64,000 bases of DNA from Paenibacillus lignilyticus. Its GTDB lineage: Bacteria; Bacillota; Bacilli; Paenibacillales; Paenibacillaceae. This document shows positions 43,566-52,376 of the stretch, piece by piece; positions within the stretch are counted from its first letter, which is position 1; every line of letters begins with the position of its first letter. The position numbers were made by a program, and so were the translations under genes. Where the stretch lies: positions 1 to 64,000 of the forward strand of contig NZ_JAGKSP010000010.1 of assembly GCF_017942085.1 (NCBI RefSeq), written 5' to 3'. The notes under the pieces were generated by a model, which was not told the origin of the DNA, did not search any database, and saw only the letters and a list, made by a program, of their open reading frames with translations.

Positions 43566-44420
43566 ATGACGAAAACCATTTCGAGCGGTGTCACGCTGAA
43601 TAATGGCGTTGTTATGCCATGGCTTGGACTCGGTGTATGGCAGGGCAGACCGGAAGATGGCGCACATGTGGAGCATGCGGTGCGTACGGCGATTGAAGCG
43701 GGCTATCGAAGCATCGATACGGCAGCGGCATACCGTAATGAGCAAGGTGTCGGCAGAGCGGTTAGGGCGAGCGGGGTGCCAAGAGAAGAGATATTCGTCA
43801 CGACCAAGGTGGATAACGCCAATCAAGGCTACGACGCTACGCTGAAGGCGTTCGATAAGTCGCTGGATGAGCTCGGTATGGACTACATCGATCTCTACCT
43901 GATCCACTGGCCGGTGAGTGCTCATTATATGGAAACATGGCGTGCGATGGAGAAGTTATATGCCGAAGGCAAAGTAAGAGCAATTGGCGTCAGCAATTTT
44001 CAGATAAGGCATCTGGATACGCTGCTTGCAGCGTGCAGTGTGGTGCCCGCGGTCAACCAAGTGGAATATCATCCGCGCCTGACGCAGAAGGAACTGCAGG
44101 GCTACTGCAATGGCAAAGGGATTCAGCTCGTTGCTTGGAGCCCGCTAATGCTGGGCCGATTGCTGGAAGAGCCGCTCGTTCAAGAGCTGGCCGGGAAGTA
44201 CGGGCGTACCGGTGCGCAGATCGTGCTGCGCTGGGATTTGCAGAACGGCGTCGTGACGATTCCGAAATCGGCAAAGGCGGAGAGGATCTACGAGAATGCC
44301 GATATCTTCGGCTTCGAATTGTCGCTGGGCGACATGGAGCGGCTGGATGCGCTGAACCGCAATGAACGCTCCGGCATGGACCCGGATAAGTTCGAGGAGC
44401 TGTGGGGGCTGCGGAATTAA
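43566..44420 (+). CDS. Aldo/keto reductase (YvgN-like)
   Basis: A 284-residue NADPH-dependent reductase with the full tetrad: Asp and Tyr in SIDTAAAYRNE, Lys in VTTKVD, His in LIHWPVS. GVSNFQIRHLDTLL, NQVEYHPRL and the cofactor motif IPKSAKAERIYEN match glyoxal and methylglyoxal reductases such as B. subtilis YvgN. GGAGAGG lies 6 nt before the ATG at 43566. Convergent with a second, unrelated-subfamily aldo/keto reductase, sharing one terminator. Confidence 0.92.
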   Translation: MTKTISSGVTLNNGVVMPWLGLGVWQGRPEDGAHVEHAVRTAIEAGYRSIDTAAAYRNEQGVGRAVRASGVPREEIFVTTKVDNANQGYDATLKAFDKSLDELGMDYIDLYLIHWPVSAHYMETWRAMEKLYAEGKVRAIGVSNFQIRHLDTLLAACSVVPAVNQVEYHPRLTQKELQGYCNGKGIQLVAWSPLMLGRLLEEPLVQELAGKYGRTGAQIVLRWDLQNGVVTIPKSAKAERIYENADIFGFELSLGDMERLDALNRNERSGMDPDKFEELWGLRN

Positions 44421-44424
44421 AGAA

Positions 44425-44470
44425 AAAGGAGCCGGGAAGTCCGAATGATCGGACCTCTCAGCTCCTTTTG
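44425..44470. terminator. Shared bidirectional terminator of two aldo/keto reductase genes
   Basis: Outer stem AAAAGGAGC/GCTCCTTTT, inner stem GTCCGA/TCGGAC with loop ATGA. T runs on both strands. Confidence 0.85.
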
Positions 44471-44476
44471 TTATGC

Positions 44477-45394
44477 TTATGGCAAAATATTGCCTGCCGC
44501 GCGGTAGATGGCGTACCATTCTTCACGTGTCAGGTGGACTTCGCTTGCTTTGATGCAATCGAGAATCCGCTCGATGTTCATGGTGCCTGTGACCGGCTGC
44601 ATTTGTGCCGGATGGCGAAGCAGCCATGCAATCGCGATCGTAGTGTTGCTCACTTCATATTTAGCTGCGACTTCATCGATGACTTTGTTCAGCTCAGGGA
44701 ACTTCTCGCTGCCCAGGAATACGCCTTCGAAGAAACCGTATTGGAATGGCGACCAAGGTTGAATCGTAATGTCGTTCAGGCGGCAGTAATCCAGAATGCT
44801 GCCGTCGCGGTTGATGGACGAATCGACCGTCATGTTGACGTTGATGCCGTTCGAGATCATGTTGGCATTCGTAATGCTCAGCTGCAGCTGGTTCGCAACA
44901 AGCGGCTGCTTCACTGCTTTTTTGAGCAGTTGAATTTGCATGGGATTCTGGTTGGATACGCCGAAGTGGCGAACCTTGCCTGAGCTCTCCAGTTTATCGA
45001 AAGCTTCTGCTACTTCATGCGGCTCAACCAGCGCATCCGGACGGTGCAGCAGCAGAATGTCGAGGTAATCAGTTCTGAGACGTTTTAAGATGGCATCTAC
45101 AGAGTCAAGGATATGCTCTTTCGAGAAGTCGAACGTGCCGCTGCGAATGCCGCATTTGGATTGCAGGATGATTTTCTCCCGCACATCGTCATTCATATGT
45201 ATGGCGTCCGCGAAGATTTCCTCGCACTTGCCGCCTCCGTAAATATCGGCATGGTCAAAGAAGTTCGCCCCGTGTTCAAGCGAGGTTTGGACGAATCGTT
45301 CCGCCTCGGCTTTCTCTAGCCCATTAATGCGCATACACCCTACAGCAAGAACCGGCACCTCAAGGGAGCTGCTTCCGAGCTTCATCGTTCTCAT
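44477..45394 (-). CDS. Aldo/keto reductase (YdhF-like)
   Basis: A 305-residue reductase of the family-11 type, like E. coli YdhF: FFDHADIYGGGKCEEIF holds Asp and Tyr, LQSKCGI the Lys, and LLLHRPD the His. FGVSNQNPMQIQLL and QPWSPFQYGFFEG are typical of this group. The start at 45394 leaves AGGAGG 9 nt upstream; the ATG at 45403 directly abuts the site. Substrate unknown. Confidence 0.9.
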   Translation of the reverse strand: MRTMKLGSSSLEVPVLAVGCMRINGLEKAEAERFVQTSLEHGANFFDHADIYGGGKCEEIFADAIHMNDDVREKIILQSKCGIRSGTFDFSKEHILDSVDAILKRLRTDYLDILLLHRPDALVEPHEVAEAFDKLESSGKVRHFGVSNQNPMQIQLLKKAVKQPLVANQLQLSITNANMISNGINVNMTVDSSINRDGSILDYCRLNDITIQPWSPFQYGFFEGVFLGSEKFPELNKVIDEVAAKYEVSNTTIAIAWLLRHPAQMQPVTGTMNIERILDCIKASEVHLTREEWYAIYRAAGNILP

Positions 45395-45477
45395 TCGTTT
45401 CATCCTCCTAATTTGCGAATAGGTATAGTCCTACAGAAGATTGTGACATACAAGCCTCACGGATTCAAGCTCACCGC

Positions 45478-46329
45478 TTATTCCATGCGCGCTTTATACT
45501 CGGCCGGCGTATAATCGGTATGTTTCTTGAAGGATTTGCAGAAGTGTGCCGCGTCGAAAAAACCGGTATCCATCGCGATATCGGTAATTTGCAGATGGGT
45601 GGTGCGTAACAGCCGTTTGGCTTGCTCAATGCGAATTTTCATCAAATACCGTCCAAGCGGAATGCCCGTTGCCCCTTTGAAAATATGATTCAAGTACCGT
45701 TCGTTCAGCGAATAGGTTGCGGCGATATCAGCCAATGAAATATCGGAACCGTAATTCTCATTAAGCTCCTTAATGATTTCTCCAATCATCTGCTCATGCT
45801 TATTATGCTTGGGCCGCGTGCCATGATAAATATGAACGGCGCGGTAAATTTTCACCAAAATATGAATGAACAGATGCTTCAGCAGATGCGGGGAACGCAG
45901 GCCGGAGCGCAGCTCCGTAATGAGCGCGACAAAATCATCCTCCAGTCCCGGCACCGCAAGCGGATGGGAATCACGGGCGATTGTCTTGTAAATCTGGCGC
46001 AGCCGTGTGTTTAACGCGTCGTCCTTAAACCAGAACGATAAGAAGAACACTCTGAAGCTGCCGTCATCACAGCTGCTCTTGCGAATCGTATCCGGCAGGA
46101 AAAGCAGATCGCCCTGCTTCACTTCGACCTTCGCTTGATCCTGACGAATCAAATTACTGCCTTGTATATAGTAATTCAGCTCGAAGCTATGGCCGACGCC
46201 ATCCCAGCCATGGTTCCGCCACAAGCCATAGGAATGTAGGTCGAGGGAGGGCCACTCCGAGTCGATAAGGGCAATGAGTTCTTCGAGTCCGGTAAGGAGG
46301 TTATCGTTTGCTGCCAAAATTATCACCAA
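45478..46329 (-). CDS. AraC-family regulator
   Basis: A 283-residue regulator with an N-terminal cupin-like sensing part (SFELNYYIQGSNLIRQDQAKVEVKQGDLLFLPDTIRK) and a C-terminal pair of helix-turn-helix motifs (about 185-280, SLADIAATYSLNERYLNHIFKGATGIPLGRYLMKIRIEQAKRLL and ITDIAMDTGFFDAAHFCKSFKKHTDYTPAEYK). The start codon is not settled: TTG at 46329 and GTG at 46326 are candidates, none with a good ribosome site. TATAAT on the minus strand at 46366-46361 fits its promoter. It is divergent from the dioxygenase gene it probably controls. Confidence 0.88.
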   Translation of the reverse strand: MVIILAANDNLLTGLEELIALIDSEWPSLDLHSYGLWRNHGWDGVGHSFELNYYIQGSNLIRQDQAKVEVKQGDLLFLPDTIRKSSCDDGSFRVFFLSFWFKDDALNTRLRQIYKTIARDSHPLAVPGLEDDFVALITELRSGLRSPHLLKHLFIHILVKIYRAVHIYHGTRPKHNKHEQMIGEIIKELNENYGSDISLADIAATYSLNERYLNHIFKGATGIPLGRYLMKIRIEQAKRLLRTTHLQITDIAMDTGFFDAAHFCKSFKKHTDYTPAEYKARME

Positions 46330-46390
46330 CTTTTTCTGACTTTTTTACAATTTCGATTCCATTATACAATACGCCTTGGATTCTGCAACG

Positions 46391-46396
46391 TATAAT
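46391..46396 (+). promoter_or_regulatory. -10 box of the PhyH-family gene
   Basis: Perfect TATAAT, without a recognisable -35 box at 16-18 bp, as expected for a promoter needing an activator such as the divergent AraC protein. Confidence 0.5.
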
Positions 46397-46429
46397 CAGG
46401 ACATAAATCGAAAACGAGGAGTGATTCAT

Positions 46430-47248
46430 ATGTTGTTGAAATTGACTGAGCAAGAGAAGCTGACTGGTGTACCGGAGCAAGAAACAATCGAGGTAGCTAT
46501 TGAGCAAATTCGCAAAAACGGATATATCGGATTTGAAAGCGTTTTGTCCAAGGAGCAAGTACAAGAGATTAAGGATGCATTCCTTCCGATCTTCAACGAA
46601 TACATCGACAGATTCGGGTACAACACTGGTACGAACCGCGCACAGATGCATCTACCTTTTTTACAACCATTTGTAAATGATTACATGGTAGCAAACGCAT
46701 TTGCGATGCCTGTTATCAACGCCGTTCTTGGCGAAGGCGTTCGTTGTACGTATCTGGCTTCGGATACAGCTTGCCCAGGTTCCGATTATCAAAACGTACA
46801 CTCCGACGTGCCGCCGCTGTTCCCAACACTGGGTGTAGCGCTGCCGGCATACAGCTTGGTTATGAATATCCCGCTCGTGGATGTTCATGAAGAGAATGGA
46901 CCGCTTGAAGTATGGCCGGGCGGAACACATCTTGACCCTGAGAGCACGAAGCATACTTCGATCGACGGCGAAATGCTGCGCGCAGCCAAATCCATGTACT
47001 CGGAGAAAGTCTACATGCCTGCGGGCTCGGTTGTTATCCGTGACATTCGCATGTGGCACCGCGGTACGCCAAACCGTACGCAAGAGAACCGCACAAACAT
47101 CGCATTGATCTACAACAACGACTGGTACGGTGCAGGCGGATCGATTCACGTTCCGCAAGAAGCCTACGACCAAGCATCACCGGCTGTGAAAAGCCTGTTC
47201 AGACACGAAAGAGTCGGCGCATCTGTCAAAATGCCTTGGCAGTGGTAA
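46430..47248 (+). CDS. Phytanoyl-CoA dioxygenase (PhyH) family protein
   Basis: A 272-residue Fe(II)/2-oxoglutarate dioxygenase-like protein. The iron ligands fit H and D of NVHSDVPPL and H of MWHRGTPNRTQ, and the downstream Arg would bind 2-oxoglutarate. Family members hydroxylate small molecules; the substrate is unknown. GAGGAG lies 9 nt before the ATG at 46430. A divergent AraC-type gene and a promoter lacking a -35 box suggest activation in response to a ligand. Terminator follows. Confidence 0.87.
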   Translation: MLLKLTEQEKLTGVPEQETIEVAIEQIRKNGYIGFESVLSKEQVQEIKDAFLPIFNEYIDRFGYNTGTNRAQMHLPFLQPFVNDYMVANAFAMPVINAVLGEGVRCTYLASDTACPGSDYQNVHSDVPPLFPTLGVALPAYSLVMNIPLVDVHEENGPLEVWPGGTHLDPESTKHTSIDGEMLRAAKSMYSEKVYMPAGSVVIRDIRMWHRGTPNRTQENRTNIALIYNNDWYGAGGSIHVPQEAYDQASPAVKSLFRHERVGASVKMPWQW

Positions 47249-47273
47249 TCCAGACTTTGTAACCTATAGATGA

Positions 47274-47308
47274 CAAAAGAGACACCGAGATATTCGGTGT
47301 CTCTTTGT
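47274..47308 (+). terminator. Terminator of the PhyH gene
   Basis: GAGACACCGA pairs with TCGGTGTCTC around GATAT, with flanking A and T runs. Confidence 0.88.
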
Positions 47309-47345
47309 TGATTAAACGAGCAACTTTTCGATTGGACTCCGGCAG

Positions 47346-47624
47346 TTAATGTGGCGATGGCAGACTGTCATCCCAGAAGTTTTCGAGATACTGTTTCAAT
47401 TCGGAAAAACCTTCCCTCCTGACACCGTAGAATCGTTGGGTGCCGGCGCGCCTTACAACAACAAGGCCTGCGCCTTCCAGTGCTTTAAGATGCTGTGAAA
47501 TAGCCGATGCCGAAACGGAAAAATGCGATGCGATGGCACTCGAGGTCAGTTCCTTGTCACGGATGAAATATAAAATATCTCTGCATCTGGGCTCCGCCAA
47601 GGCTTGAATGGTTGTATCAATCAT
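47346..47624 (-). CDS. ArsR-family regulator
   Basis: A 92-residue winged-helix protein: LAEPRCRDILYFIRDKELTSSAIASHFSVSASAISQHLKALEGAGLVVVRRAGTQRFYGVRREGF is a standard ArsR/SmtB fold. No cysteine metal site is seen, so it is probably a metal-independent member. The ATG at 47624 has no clear ribosome site. The region just upstream is rich in TTAAATAAG-type inverted repeats, likely its own operators, and is present again in two degenerate copies (47703-47791 and 47895-47992). Confidence 0.85.
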   Translation of the reverse strand: MIDTTIQALAEPRCRDILYFIRDKELTSSAIASHFSVSASAISQHLKALEGAGLVVVRRAGTQRFYGVRREGFSELKQYLENFWDDSLPSPH

Positions 47625-47992
47625 GTCATTAATTTAGCATGTGCTTAAATAAGTGTACATTTAATTATTGAGGATTGTTGGAAAGGCAGTTAGGGTAGCT
47701 CGTAGTTGTATCGATGATGTCATTAATTTAGCAGGTACTTAATTAAGTGTGCACTTAAATAAAGAGGTTCGCTGGAAAGGTAGTTGGGGTAGTTAGGTAG
47801 TTAAAATAGTTAGGATAGTTCAATGCCGACCGGTTGTTGTCATCCTAGAAGCGCTTGATATTCTGCGGTACCAAGGTTCCGCTCAGGCGTGAGTGTTTCA
47901 ATCATGACATTAAATAAGCGTTCGCTTAATTAAGTTCTCGCTTAATTAGGCAAACGCTTATTTAACATAGGCTAATGGGAAGGTAGTTGGGT
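47609..47992. repeat. Three imperfect copies of the ArsR start/operator region
   Basis: Copies at about 47609-47697, 47703-47791 and 47895-47992. Each has the start-codon region (TTGTATCAATCATGTCATTAA in copy 1, slightly altered later), CTTAATTAAG-type inverted repeats, then GGAAAGG-AGTTGGGGTAG. Copies 1 and 2 are offset by exactly 94 bp without net indels. Copy 3 carries about 17 extra bp and clean AAGCG/CGCTT palindromes. Confidence 0.7.
47840..47905 (-). pseudogene. Internally deleted ArsR gene remnant
   Basis: A 21-codon frame (MIETLTPERNLGTAEYQALLG) begins at the copy-3 start region. Its first codons resemble MIDTT of the intact ArsR gene. Its last part, with TGTCATCCTAGAAG on the plus strand, resembles the 3' end of that gene (TGTCATCCCAGAAG at 47367-47380). 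It is best read as an ArsR copy that lost most of its middle. No function is expected. Confidence 0.55.
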
Positions 47993-48017
47993 ATCAACCG
48001 TCTTATTGTGCGAGGCA

Positions 48018-48386
48018 CTATCCGCTAATTGGCTTCCACGGGTTAGAGCGGCGAATGATCGTCAGCGTGGCCCAAAGCATTAGGAGTGCCGTAACGGGAT
48101 GGATGGCGGCGATCGCGCGTGTATCTAGGTTGACGGAAATGTATTGGAAGATGATGCACACATATAATAAGGCTGATAATACAGCCCTTCTCCAGCCCAT
48201 GCGGCCGATGAGGGCGAATACGATCATCCCAATCGGAACAAACTCGAAGTAGTGAATGAAGGATTTGTGCATGGACCAATCGCCATTATCGAAGACAGCG
48301 AGGCCGGCCAGAAACACCTGCGTGAATAACGAAATGCCGAACAGCCAGGCTAGTACATAATAAATGATTTTGGATAAACGGATCAT
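48018..48386 (-). CDS. Small membrane protein, DUF6220-like
   Basis: A 122-residue protein with four membrane helices. The start MIRLSKIIYYVLAWLFGISLFTQVFLAGLAVFDNGDWSMHKSFIHYFEFVP and late AAIHPVTALLMLWATLTIIRRS fit DUF6220. The ATG overlaps the preceding stop as ATGA. Last gene of the operon that begins with the sensor kinase at 51190. Function unknown. Confidence 0.75.
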   Translation of the reverse strand: MIRLSKIIYYVLAWLFGISLFTQVFLAGLAVFDNGDWSMHKSFIHYFEFVPIGMIVFALIGRMGWRRAVLSALLYVCIIFQYISVNLDTRAIAAIHPVTALLMLWATLTIIRRSNPWKPISG

Positions 48387-48916
48387 GTCTGTTTAACCTC
48401 CTTTAATGGTTTGCGATATGGCCGCCGTTCGCCGCCGGGTTTCCATATCGATAACATGTACATGACGATGAGCGAAACGGTTTGCGCCGCAATGCCGATC
48501 CAAAGCAGCGTGTGATTGACGGTAAAACCCGATGTTTGCCATGCGCCAAGTCCGGCTTGCGCTGTCGGCTCGATCCCCTTCAAAGTCCATTCATACAAAC
48601 CGAAGATACCGACGCCGATGCACACCAAGGTAAGCACCTCCTTGGCAATGATCCAGTTGTAACGGAACAGCTTCCACGAAGTCATTACGGACAGCATAAT
48701 GCCGGTGACGGTCACTCCAATGGTGGAGGCGCGAACGCTGCTTGAGGCAAGCAAATTCATGATGGAATAACAAGCGTGCAGCACCGTACTATCGCTTGTC
48801 ACGGAAGCAGTCAGCGCCAGAATGATAAACACAGCCTGCATGCCAAGCATGATGGCGGCAAAAATAATATGCAGCAGCAGAAGTATTCTGCGTCCCTGCA
48901 AGGTTAGCTTTTTCAA
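48383..48916 (-). CDS. Four-helix membrane protein in two-component operon
   Basis: A 177-residue protein with four predicted membrane helices (LLLLHIIFAAIMLGMQAVFIILAL; ASTIGVTVTGIMLSVMTSW; VLTLVCIGVGIFGLYEWT; TLLWIGIAAQTVSLIVMYML), loosely like DUF2269 proteins. The start codon is TTG with GAGGAG 10 nt upstream. It follows the response-regulator gene by 22 bp and overlaps the next gene by 4 nt, so both membrane proteins are likely output or partner of the two-component system. Confidence 0.65.
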   Translation of the reverse strand: MKKLTLQGRRILLLLHIIFAAIMLGMQAVFIILALTASVTSDSTVLHACYSIMNLLASSSVRASTIGVTVTGIMLSVMTSWKLFRYNWIIAKEVLTLVCIGVGIFGLYEWTLKGIEPTAQAGLGAWQTSGFTVNHTLLWIGIAAQTVSLIVMYMLSIWKPGGERRPYRKPLKEVKQT

Positions 48917-48938
48917 CGTAACGCAGCTCCTCTAATGG

Positions 48939-49643
48939 TTATAGATTGAATCTGTAGCCGACACCCCAAACGGTCTCGACATACCGCGGCTTGGACGGAT
49001 CGCGTTCGAGCTTCTCCCGCAGCTTGCTGATATGAACGGTGACCGTGGCATGATCGCCAAGCGCGTCCAGCCCCCAAATTCGCTCGAACAGTTCCTCTTT
49101 GCGGAAGACCCGGTTTGGATTCATGACGAGGAAGAGCAGCAGATCGTACTCTTTGGCTGTGAAAAGCACTTCCTCATCGTTGACGTACACGCGGCGGGAT
49201 TGCCGGTCGATGCGGATGTTATGCAGCTGCAGCTCATCCTTGCGCCACTCTCCGCTGCCCACAAGCCGGTCGTACCGTGCCACATGCGCTTTGACCCGTG
49301 CAACAAGCTCGCCTAACCCGAAAGGTTTCAAGATATAATCGTCGGCTCCGAACCCGAATCCGCGGATCTTATCCACTTCCTCTTTCTTCGCGGAGACGAT
49401 CAGGATAGGAATGTTGCTCGCTTCCCGAACGCGCCGGCACACCTCATAGCCATCCATGCGCGGCAGCATCAGGTCGAGCAGGATGAGGTCATAGCCATCC
49501 CCTCGAAGCGCCATTTCCAGTCCAAGATCGCCGCGGTCCGCGATGTCTGCGGAGAAGCCGCTTGCTTCCAAGTAGTCCTTCTGCACCTCGGCGATGACAG
49601 GGTCATCCTCGATAATCAAGATTCGTTTTCGAGTTCGATTCAT
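48939..49643 (-). CDS. OmpR-family response regulator
   Basis: A 234-residue regulator. The receiver domain (about 8-120) has the acidic pair EDD, phospho-acceptor D57 in LILLDLMLPRMDG, and K in YILKPFGL. The C-terminal winged helix (about 140-234) ends KPRYVETVWGVGYRFNL, as in PhoB/OmpR proteins. Its ATG overlaps the kinase stop as ATGA. It probably controls its own operon with the two membrane proteins. Confidence 0.95.
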   Translation of the reverse strand: MNRTRKRILIIEDDPVIAEVQKDYLEASGFSADIADRGDLGLEMALRGDGYDLILLDLMLPRMDGYEVCRRVREASNIPILIVSAKKEEVDKIRGFGFGADDYILKPFGLGELVARVKAHVARYDRLVGSGEWRKDELQLHNIRIDRQSRRVYVNDEEVLFTAKEYDLLLFLVMNPNRVFRKEELFERIWGLDALGDHATVTVHISKLREKLERDPSKPRYVETVWGVGYRFNL

Positions 49644-51190
49644 AGCGGCTCCTCGCTTTCTTCGGATGATAACTTTACTCGCTGGACGGCGGGGAGATGA
49701 AGGGTGATTGCCGTCCCTTCGCCCTCCCGGCTGTCGGCTTCAACGGTACCGCCATGTTCTTCGATAATTTGCTTCACAATCGCGAGTCCAAGCCCGCTGC
49801 TGCCCGCATCCGGGCGGCGCGACGACTCTGCCCGGTAGAACTGGTCGAACACATGGGGCAGCGCTTCGGCCGGAATGCCAGCCCCGTTATCCGAGATGAC
49901 GATAGCTGCGGTAGCGGCATGACTCGCATGGCTGGCGATCTCAATCGTCAGTACCCGCGGCGTTTTGTCCATATGTTTAATGCTGTTATTGACGACGTTA
50001 AAGATCGCCCGATGCAGCTTCTCGCGGTCTGCTCGAACGAGCAGCGGGTCGCCGCCTGCACCTGTTGCTGCCGCGTTGTTGCGGAACCGGATCTCGGCTC
50101 CGCTAAGCCGAGGGTCCAGCTTCAGCTCCTCGACGGTGAGGCTGAGGTACTCTGCGATGTCCAGCGTCTCGAACCGGAACGGCAGCTTCCCGATATCCAG
50201 CGTCGAGTAGAGCAGCAGCTCTTCGATCATCCGGTTCATATCGGTCGTTTTGCCGCCGATCATAGCGATGTATTTGTTCCGTTTCTCCTCCGTATCGGCA
50301 ACCCCGCCGCGCAGGCAGTCGACGCAGCCTTGAATAGCCGTAATGGGCGTCTTCAGATCATGGGAAATGTTCGCAAGCAGCTCCTTGCGGCTCTGTTCCA
50401 GCTGCAGCTGCGCGTTAATCGAACCTTTCAACCGAATGCGCATCTCCTCGAAAGCCGATCCAAGCTGTCCGATTTCATCCTTGCGCTGCAGATGAATGGC
50501 ATGGTCCAGCCGGCCTTCGCGGATCTGCCCCGCGGCATCACGCAGGGCATGCAGCGGCTTAATAATGCTGCGGGAGACGAAGAAGGTAAGAACGCCGTTC
50601 GTCAGCACGAGTGCAAGAAGCAATGCCAGCAGTACGGTTGGGATAAACCGCTTGAAGAAGCTCGCGACCGGTTCCATATCGGACACGATAATGATTGAAG
50701 CGGATTTGCCGCCAGGGAGCGTATAGTCGATTTGATCAAGGCTATTGCCTCTCGGCGGCCCCGGGTGATCGTAGCGTCGATGCCCGTTGTCATCGGCGTT
50801 GTCGCCTCGCAATTGGGCGATAACTTCCTCGGCTGAGAACCCCGGAGATGCGTAGGCCGGAGCTTCGGCTTTATCGACAAGGATGATCATGCCGGCGTCT
50901 ACTTTGGCGAGCTCCGACTCCGTCGAAGCGAGGAAAGCAGGATCGCTGAGCAGCTTCGGATCATGCTGAGCCACGAACCGCAAACCGGAAGCGATCTCGC
51001 TGCGTCCGCTGAACAAGTCGCGGATTTCGGCAAACGGTACATGACGACTATGATGATCTGCTTGACCGGTTTGGGAAGTCATGTCCTGCTTGAAGACATT
51101 CGCCGCTAAGGTAACCGTAATGCCAAGCAGCAGAACCGGAACAACAATCATCGCAATATAGGAGAAAAGCAATTTCGTTCGGATGGACAT
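49640..51190 (-). CDS. Sensor histidine kinase
   Basis: A 516-residue kinase: membrane helix 1 (about 10-30), extracellular sensor region (about 30-165), helix 2 (about 167-190), HAMP (about 190-245), the phospho-His in ISHDLKTPITAIQG, N-box NVVNNSIKH, G1 ISDNGAGIP, G2 GSSGLGLAIV. AAGGAGG lies 10 nt before the ATG at 51190. It phosphorylates the regulator encoded next. Signal unknown. Confidence 0.94.
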   Translation of the reverse strand: MSIRTKLLFSYIAMIVVPVLLLGITVTLAANVFKQDMTSQTGQADHHSRHVPFAEIRDLFSGRSEIASGLRFVAQHDPKLLSDPAFLASTESELAKVDAGMIILVDKAEAPAYASPGFSAEEVIAQLRGDNADDNGHRRYDHPGPPRGNSLDQIDYTLPGGKSASIIIVSDMEPVASFFKRFIPTVLLALLLALVLTNGVLTFFVSRSIIKPLHALRDAAGQIREGRLDHAIHLQRKDEIGQLGSAFEEMRIRLKGSINAQLQLEQSRKELLANISHDLKTPITAIQGCVDCLRGGVADTEEKRNKYIAMIGGKTTDMNRMIEELLLYSTLDIGKLPFRFETLDIAEYLSLTVEELKLDPRLSGAEIRFRNNAAATGAGGDPLLVRADREKLHRAIFNVVNNSIKHMDKTPRVLTIEIASHASHAATAAIVISDNGAGIPAEALPHVFDQFYRAESSRRPDAGSSGLGLAIVKQIIEEHGGTVEADSREGEGTAITLHLPAVQRVKLSSEESEEPL

Positions 51191-51374
51191 GGCGTGGCAG
51201 CCTCCTTCCATTTCATTGTAGTATCTACCCGTAAATATTCCATAAACCAGTTCTAAAAAAAGTATAAACAATGCCCGGCAGCGAGCTGCAGGGGCTCATG
51301 GTGCCGGAGTCCGAGTAAAGGTAACACAGATTCTGCTATACTGGAACGAGCAAATACAGAAACAGGTGAATCGC

Positions 51375-52361
51375 ATGTTGGTCATTACACAGAATGAAGT
51401 CAAAGAACTGCTGACGATGCAGGATTGTATCGGCATTATGGAGGAAGTACTGGCGGACCTGGCAACCGGACAAGCGGTCCAATCCTTAAGGAGCGTTGTT
51501 CCTGTGCGCGGGGGCAATTTGATGGGGCTGATGCCTGCTTACTTGAAGCGGGAGGAGAAGGTTGGCGCCAAAATCATTACCGTATTCCCCGACAATCATG
51601 CCAAGCGATTGCCCTCGCATCAAGGGTTCGTATCGCTGTTCAATGCGGGTACGGGAGGGCTCGAAGCCATCGTGGACGGCAGGCAGATTACGGCCATCCG
51701 TACGGCGGCGGTCAGCGCAGTCGCGACGAAGCTGCTCGCGCGCGAAGATGCGGCAACGCTCGCGGTGATCGGGACGGGGGAGCAGGCGCGCAGCCATATT
51801 GAAGCGATGCTGCTTGTGCGGCCGATCCGGCGCATTACGATCTGGGGCCCGAATCCGGCGCATGCGGCGCAGCTTAAGCTGGAAACCGAGCAGCGCTACG
51901 GAGGAGGAGCCAGCATTATCGTTGAAGCGATGCCAACTGCGGAGCAGGCTGTGGCAGAGGCCGATATCATTTGTACCGTTACAGCGTCGACGACGCCTGT
52001 TGTCCACGGCGAATGGATCCGAGCAGGCGCGCATGTCAACGCGGTTGGGGCATGCCGAGCGAAGGACAGGGAGCTGGACTCCGAGCTCGTGCGGCGTGCA
52101 GAGCTGCATGTCGATCGCAGGGAATCGGCGGTTAACGAAGCAGGCGATTATCTCATTCCGCTCGCGGAAGGCGTGATTACGGAAACGCATATTCGAGGCG
52201 AGCTTGGCGAGCTGCTGACAGGCAGCAGGCAGGGGCGAAGCTCGGAACAAGCGATTACGCTCTTCAAAGCGCTTGGACTCGCGAGCGAGGATTTGGCGGC
52301 AGCCGGGTTTATTTTGAAAGAAGCCATTCGTTTACATAAAGGCACGCAAATTGACTTTTAG
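51375..52361 (+). CDS. Ornithine cyclodeaminase/mu-crystallin family protein
   Basis: A 328-residue NAD(P)-binding protein. LMPAYLKREEKVGAKIITVFPDNH, GRQITAIRTAAVSAVATKLLAREDAATLAVIGTGEQARSHIEAM and INAVGAC-like segments match the family, whose members include ornithine cyclodeaminase, alanine dehydrogenase and ketimine reductases. AGGTGA precedes the ATG. A TATACT at about 51340 may be the promoter -10. First of three co-directional genes with short gaps (15 and 11 bp) that also encode peptide-type hydrolases, suggesting amino-acid or opine/peptide breakdown. Confidence 0.88.
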   Translation: MLVITQNEVKELLTMQDCIGIMEEVLADLATGQAVQSLRSVVPVRGGNLMGLMPAYLKREEKVGAKIITVFPDNHAKRLPSHQGFVSLFNAGTGGLEAIVDGRQITAIRTAAVSAVATKLLAREDAATLAVIGTGEQARSHIEAMLLVRPIRRITIWGPNPAHAAQLKLETEQRYGGGASIIVEAMPTAEQAVAEADIICTVTASTTPVVHGEWIRAGAHVNAVGACRAKDRELDSELVRRAELHVDRRESAVNEAGDYLIPLAEGVITETHIRGELGELLTGSRQGRSSEQAITLFKALGLASEDLAAAGFILKEAIRLHKGTQIDF

Positions 52362-52376
52362 GAGAGGGAATTCAGC

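Noticed and set aside
47850..47862. AAGCGCTT core as another cre box
   Set aside because: Flanks do not match the cre consensus and it lies inside the ArsR gene remnant.
49697..50698. 333-codon plus-strand frame over the histidine kinase
   Set aside because: Opposite the HAMP and kinase domains of a clear sensor kinase; composition is Arg/Gln-rich shadow sequence.
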